Shown here in pieces: positions 6,949-8,166 of a stretch of DNA of 8,166 bases. Made by a program: the position numbers and the translations under genes. The stretch is from Bacteroidia bacterium. GTDB lineage: Bacteria > Bacteroidota > Bacteroidia > Bacteroidales > Azobacteroidaceae. The notes under the pieces were generated by a model that searched no databases, was not told the origin of the DNA, and saw only the letters and a program-made list of their open reading frames with translations. The stretch is from contig BNTU01000127.1 of the NCBI GenBank assembly GCA_025996835.1, positions 1-8,166 on the forward strand. The letters run 5' to 3'. The first letter of the stretch is position 1, and each line of letters begins with the position of its first letter.

Positions 6949-7370
6949 ATGACAAAAGAAGCATATTTGGCATTAGCCGCAGAGCATTACGAGGAGTTGG
7001 AAAAATTGAAAGAGAAGGACAGCCTCTACGATTTCGAAAAAGGTCTTGATGCAGTTTGTACTAAGTTTGGAAGGCATTATTTGGAAACTGCATTGAATGA
7101 AACGTCTAACACAAAAGATAGACGAAAAAAAAAACTCTCTCCAGATTTGGGGAGATTTCAATTGTGAAGAGTAATCCTTACCTGCAAGGGTCTAAAAACG
7201 GCTTTGGGATAAGTCCTTACATGCAGGAAATGATGGTTTATGCCGGTCATTTAGACACTTATGAGAGGTGTAATGAGGTCATAGAAAAGTTTTTGTCGGT
7301 GGAGGTGAGTCCGAGTCAAGTTTATCGTGTTACCAATGCTGTAGCCGAATTTTTCCTGACTTCGTCATAA
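6949..7370 (+). pseudogene. N-terminal fragment of a transposase-like gene, split by a -1 frame change
   Basis: Frame 1 runs from ATG 6949 to TGA 7165-7167. The -1 frame is open from just after a TAG at 7119-7121 to TAA 7368-7370. The only overlap of the two open frames contains a run of ten A (7125-7134). Joining there gives a continuous product of about 140 residues: a start MTKEAYLALAAEHYEELEK, a DRRKKK then TLSRFGEI junction, SPYMQEMMVYAGHLDTYERCNEVIEKFL, and VSPSQVYRVTNAVAEFF. From memory this resembles the N-terminal third of long transposase-like proteins common in Bacteroidota (UPF0236/ISLre2-like or ISKra4-like); the family is uncertain. Such proteins are usually several hundred residues, so the catalytic part is missing. 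The gene breaks off just where an IS1634-type element begins, which is probably the cause. A GTG at 7164 overlapping the TGA could also restart translation. Confidence 0.65.
7125..7155 (+). other. A10 slippery run followed by a 7-bp hairpin
   Basis: Ten A (7125-7134) read in the upstream frame as the end of CGA then AAA AAA AAA, which includes the heptamer pattern A_AAA_AAA at 7125-7131. Four bases later the arms TCTCTCC (7136-7142) and GGGGAGA (7149-7155) can form a 7-bp stem, with one G-U pair and a 6-base loop AGATTT. This arrangement matches -1 ribosomal frameshift or transcriptional slippage sites used by many insertion sequences, and a -1 shift here joins exactly the two open frames. 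The alternative is a plain one-base loss in a homopolymer of a decaying gene. Confidence 0.55.
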
Positions 7371-7421
7371 CATAAATTAACATTTCCATAAAACACTGAT
7401 AATCAGGGAAAAAGCGATTTT

Positions 7422-7444
7422 GCGACACCCATTTTGGGTGTCGC
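7422..7444 (+). other. 10-bp hairpin upstream of the IS1634-type transposase
   Basis: GCGACACCCA (7422-7431) and TGGGTGTCGC (7435-7444) are perfect inverted repeats separated by TTT. The right arm is followed by GCCCCC, not a T run, so it is not a canonical terminator. It lies 15 bases before the -7 box and 31 before the ATG. Transcripts entering from outside the element would fold here, and several insertion sequences use such structures to limit transposase expression from neighbouring promoters. That role is inferred. Confidence 0.7.
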
Positions 7445-7459
7445 GCCCCCAAATTTCAT

Positions 7460-7467
7460 TACCTTTG
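7460..7467 (+). promoter_or_regulatory. Bacteroidota -7 promoter box of the IS1634-type transposase
   Basis: TACCTTTG matches the TAnnTTTG consensus exactly. The ATG begins only 8 bases after the box, so transcription would start within a few bases of the start codon and give a nearly leaderless message. A TTTG at 7433-7436, across the hairpin loop and right arm, is 23 bases upstream, slightly longer than the usual 19-21 spacing. Confidence 0.65.
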
Positions 7468-7475
7468 TTCTGGAA

Positions 7476-8166
7476 ATGTACGTGCGCAGGAAGCCTAACA
7501 AGTCGGGCAGCACAAGCGTGGTGGTGGTTGATAAGTCACGCGGGAAGTTGCGTTACCTTGCCACCATCGGCACAAGTTCGGATGAGGGCGAGATAGTGAG
7601 TTTATATCACCAAGGCAAGGATTGGATTAAGGGCAAAGAAGGACAAGGCGATTTGTTTGTTGCGCAAAAAGAAGCGCAGTCAGCGAAACAGCAGATAGAA
7701 TCTCTGCTGTCCAATGTCAAAAATATACTGCCCAACGGCATTCAACTGCTTTTGGAAAAAGTATATCGGTCGGTTGGTTTTGATGCGATAGAAGATACCA
7801 TACTTCGCCAGTTGGTCATAGCCCGTTTGAGTCAACCCATGAGCAAGTCGGGAACGGTTGAGTATTTGAAGTCACATTTTGATGAAGATATTGATTTGTC
7901 TAAAATTCACAGATATTTGGACAAGTTATATAACACACAGCAAGGAAAGATACAGCAAATCAGTGTGGAACATACCCGTCGCATTTTAGGCGGCGTGATA
8001 GGCATCGTTTTTTACGATGTTACCACGCTCTATTTTGAGACCGACTATGGGGATGACCTTCGTGCAACGGGCTATTCCAAAGACGGCAAACACAATCAGC
8101 CACAAATAGTACTGGGATTGTTGGTAAGCCGCGATGGTTATCCGTTGAACTATTCCATTTTTAACG
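7476..8166 (+). CDS. IS1634 family transposase, N-terminal 230 residues
   Basis: The frame is open from ATG 7476 through the end of the window, giving 230 residues, so the 3' part is missing only because the window stops. The start MYVRRKPNKSGSTSVVVVDKSRGK is typical of IS1634-type (IS4 superfamily, DDE) transposases of Bacteroidota. Residues about 95-160 form the helical N-terminal region, with DTILRQLVIARLSQPMSKSGTVEYL. The first catalytic aspartate is Asp181 in FYDVTTLYFETD, and the stretch SKDGKHNQPQIVLGLLVSRDGYPL (201-224) is the usual strand that follows. The second Asp and the Glu would lie downstream. Nothing visible is broken, so the gene may be intact. It has its own -7 box and a hairpin upstream. 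Confidence 0.88.
   Translation, partial: MYVRRKPNKSGSTSVVVVDKSRGKLRYLATIGTSSDEGEIVSLYHQGKDWIKGKEGQGDLFVAQKEAQSAKQQIESLLSNVKNILPNGIQLLLEKVYRSVGFDAIEDTILRQLVIARLSQPMSKSGTVEYLKSHFDEDIDLSKIHRYLDKLYNTQQGKIQQISVEHTRRILGGVIGIVFYDVTTLYFETDYGDDLRATGYSKDGKHNQPQIVLGLLVSRDGYPLNYSIFN

Larger units (their letters stand above)
7371..8166 (+). mobile_element. IS1634-type insertion sequence, left part only
   Basis: The interval holds the upstream region and 5' part of an IS1634-type transposase gene; the element continues beyond the window. The left boundary is approximate: it lies somewhere between the last recognisable residues of the older transposase fragment (about 7345) and the palindrome CTGATAATCAG (7396-7406). 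The terminal inverted repeat cannot be identified without the right end. The position suggests that it inserted within the transposase-like gene before it. Confidence 0.7.

Noticed and set aside
7396..7406. Palindrome CTGATAATCAG near the IS left end, considered as a terminal repeat or target site.
   Set aside because: It is short, and without the right end of the element there is no partner to compare; it is kept only as a boundary landmark.

Overview
The window looks like a piece of a Bacteroidota (probably Bacteroidales) chromosome. The evidence is two SusC/SusD-type accessory lipoproteins of the DUF5000 and DUF4998 kinds, start codons preceded by A-rich leaders rather than clear Shine-Dalgarno sequences, and three TAnnTTTG boxes, the -7 element of the Bacteroidota sigma factor. 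The species cannot be named from the sequence.

Bases 1-5313 read rightward in what looks like one transcription unit, the downstream end of a polysaccharide-utilisation-type locus. It begins with the C-terminus of an F5/8-type-C (DUF5000-like) surface protein. A DUF4998 lipoprotein with its own C-terminal F5/8-type-C domain follows. Next come three redox enzymes with twin-arginine export signals: a Gfo/Idh/MocA dehydrogenase and two tandemly duplicated aldo/keto reductases. A small FMN nitroreductase closes the run. Gaps between the first five genes are 6-32 bases. The natural reading is surface capture of a glycan by the lipoproteins, then oxidation or reduction of the released sugar in the periplasm. 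The nitroreductase is much more AT-rich than the aldo/keto reductases and has no export signal, so it may be a later addition.

Bases 5314-5461 separate two convergent genes and are mostly an 11-base minisatellite of about 11 units, whose last unit supplies the first base of the stop codon of the leftward gene. That gene (5462-6820, minus strand) encodes a 452-residue protein with an AlbA_2/Schlafen-like N-terminus, a GHKL-type ATPase region and a winged-helix C-terminus. It is divergent from the next rightward gene, and each has its own TAnnTTTG box in the gap between them.

From about 6900 to the end the DNA is mobile. A truncated transposase-like gene (6949-7370) is split between two frames exactly at a run of ten A, followed by a 7-bp hairpin. 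Directly after it lies the 5' part of an IS1634-type insertion sequence, with a 10-bp hairpin and a -7 box ahead of its transposase, which runs off the window. The layout suggests that the IS1634 element inserted into, and cut short, the older element.

I see no CRISPR array, tRNA or rRNA, and no clearly new defence system. The features most worth following up are the Tat-exported redox trio, the 11-base minisatellite at the convergent gene junction, and the A10-plus-hairpin frameshift site.
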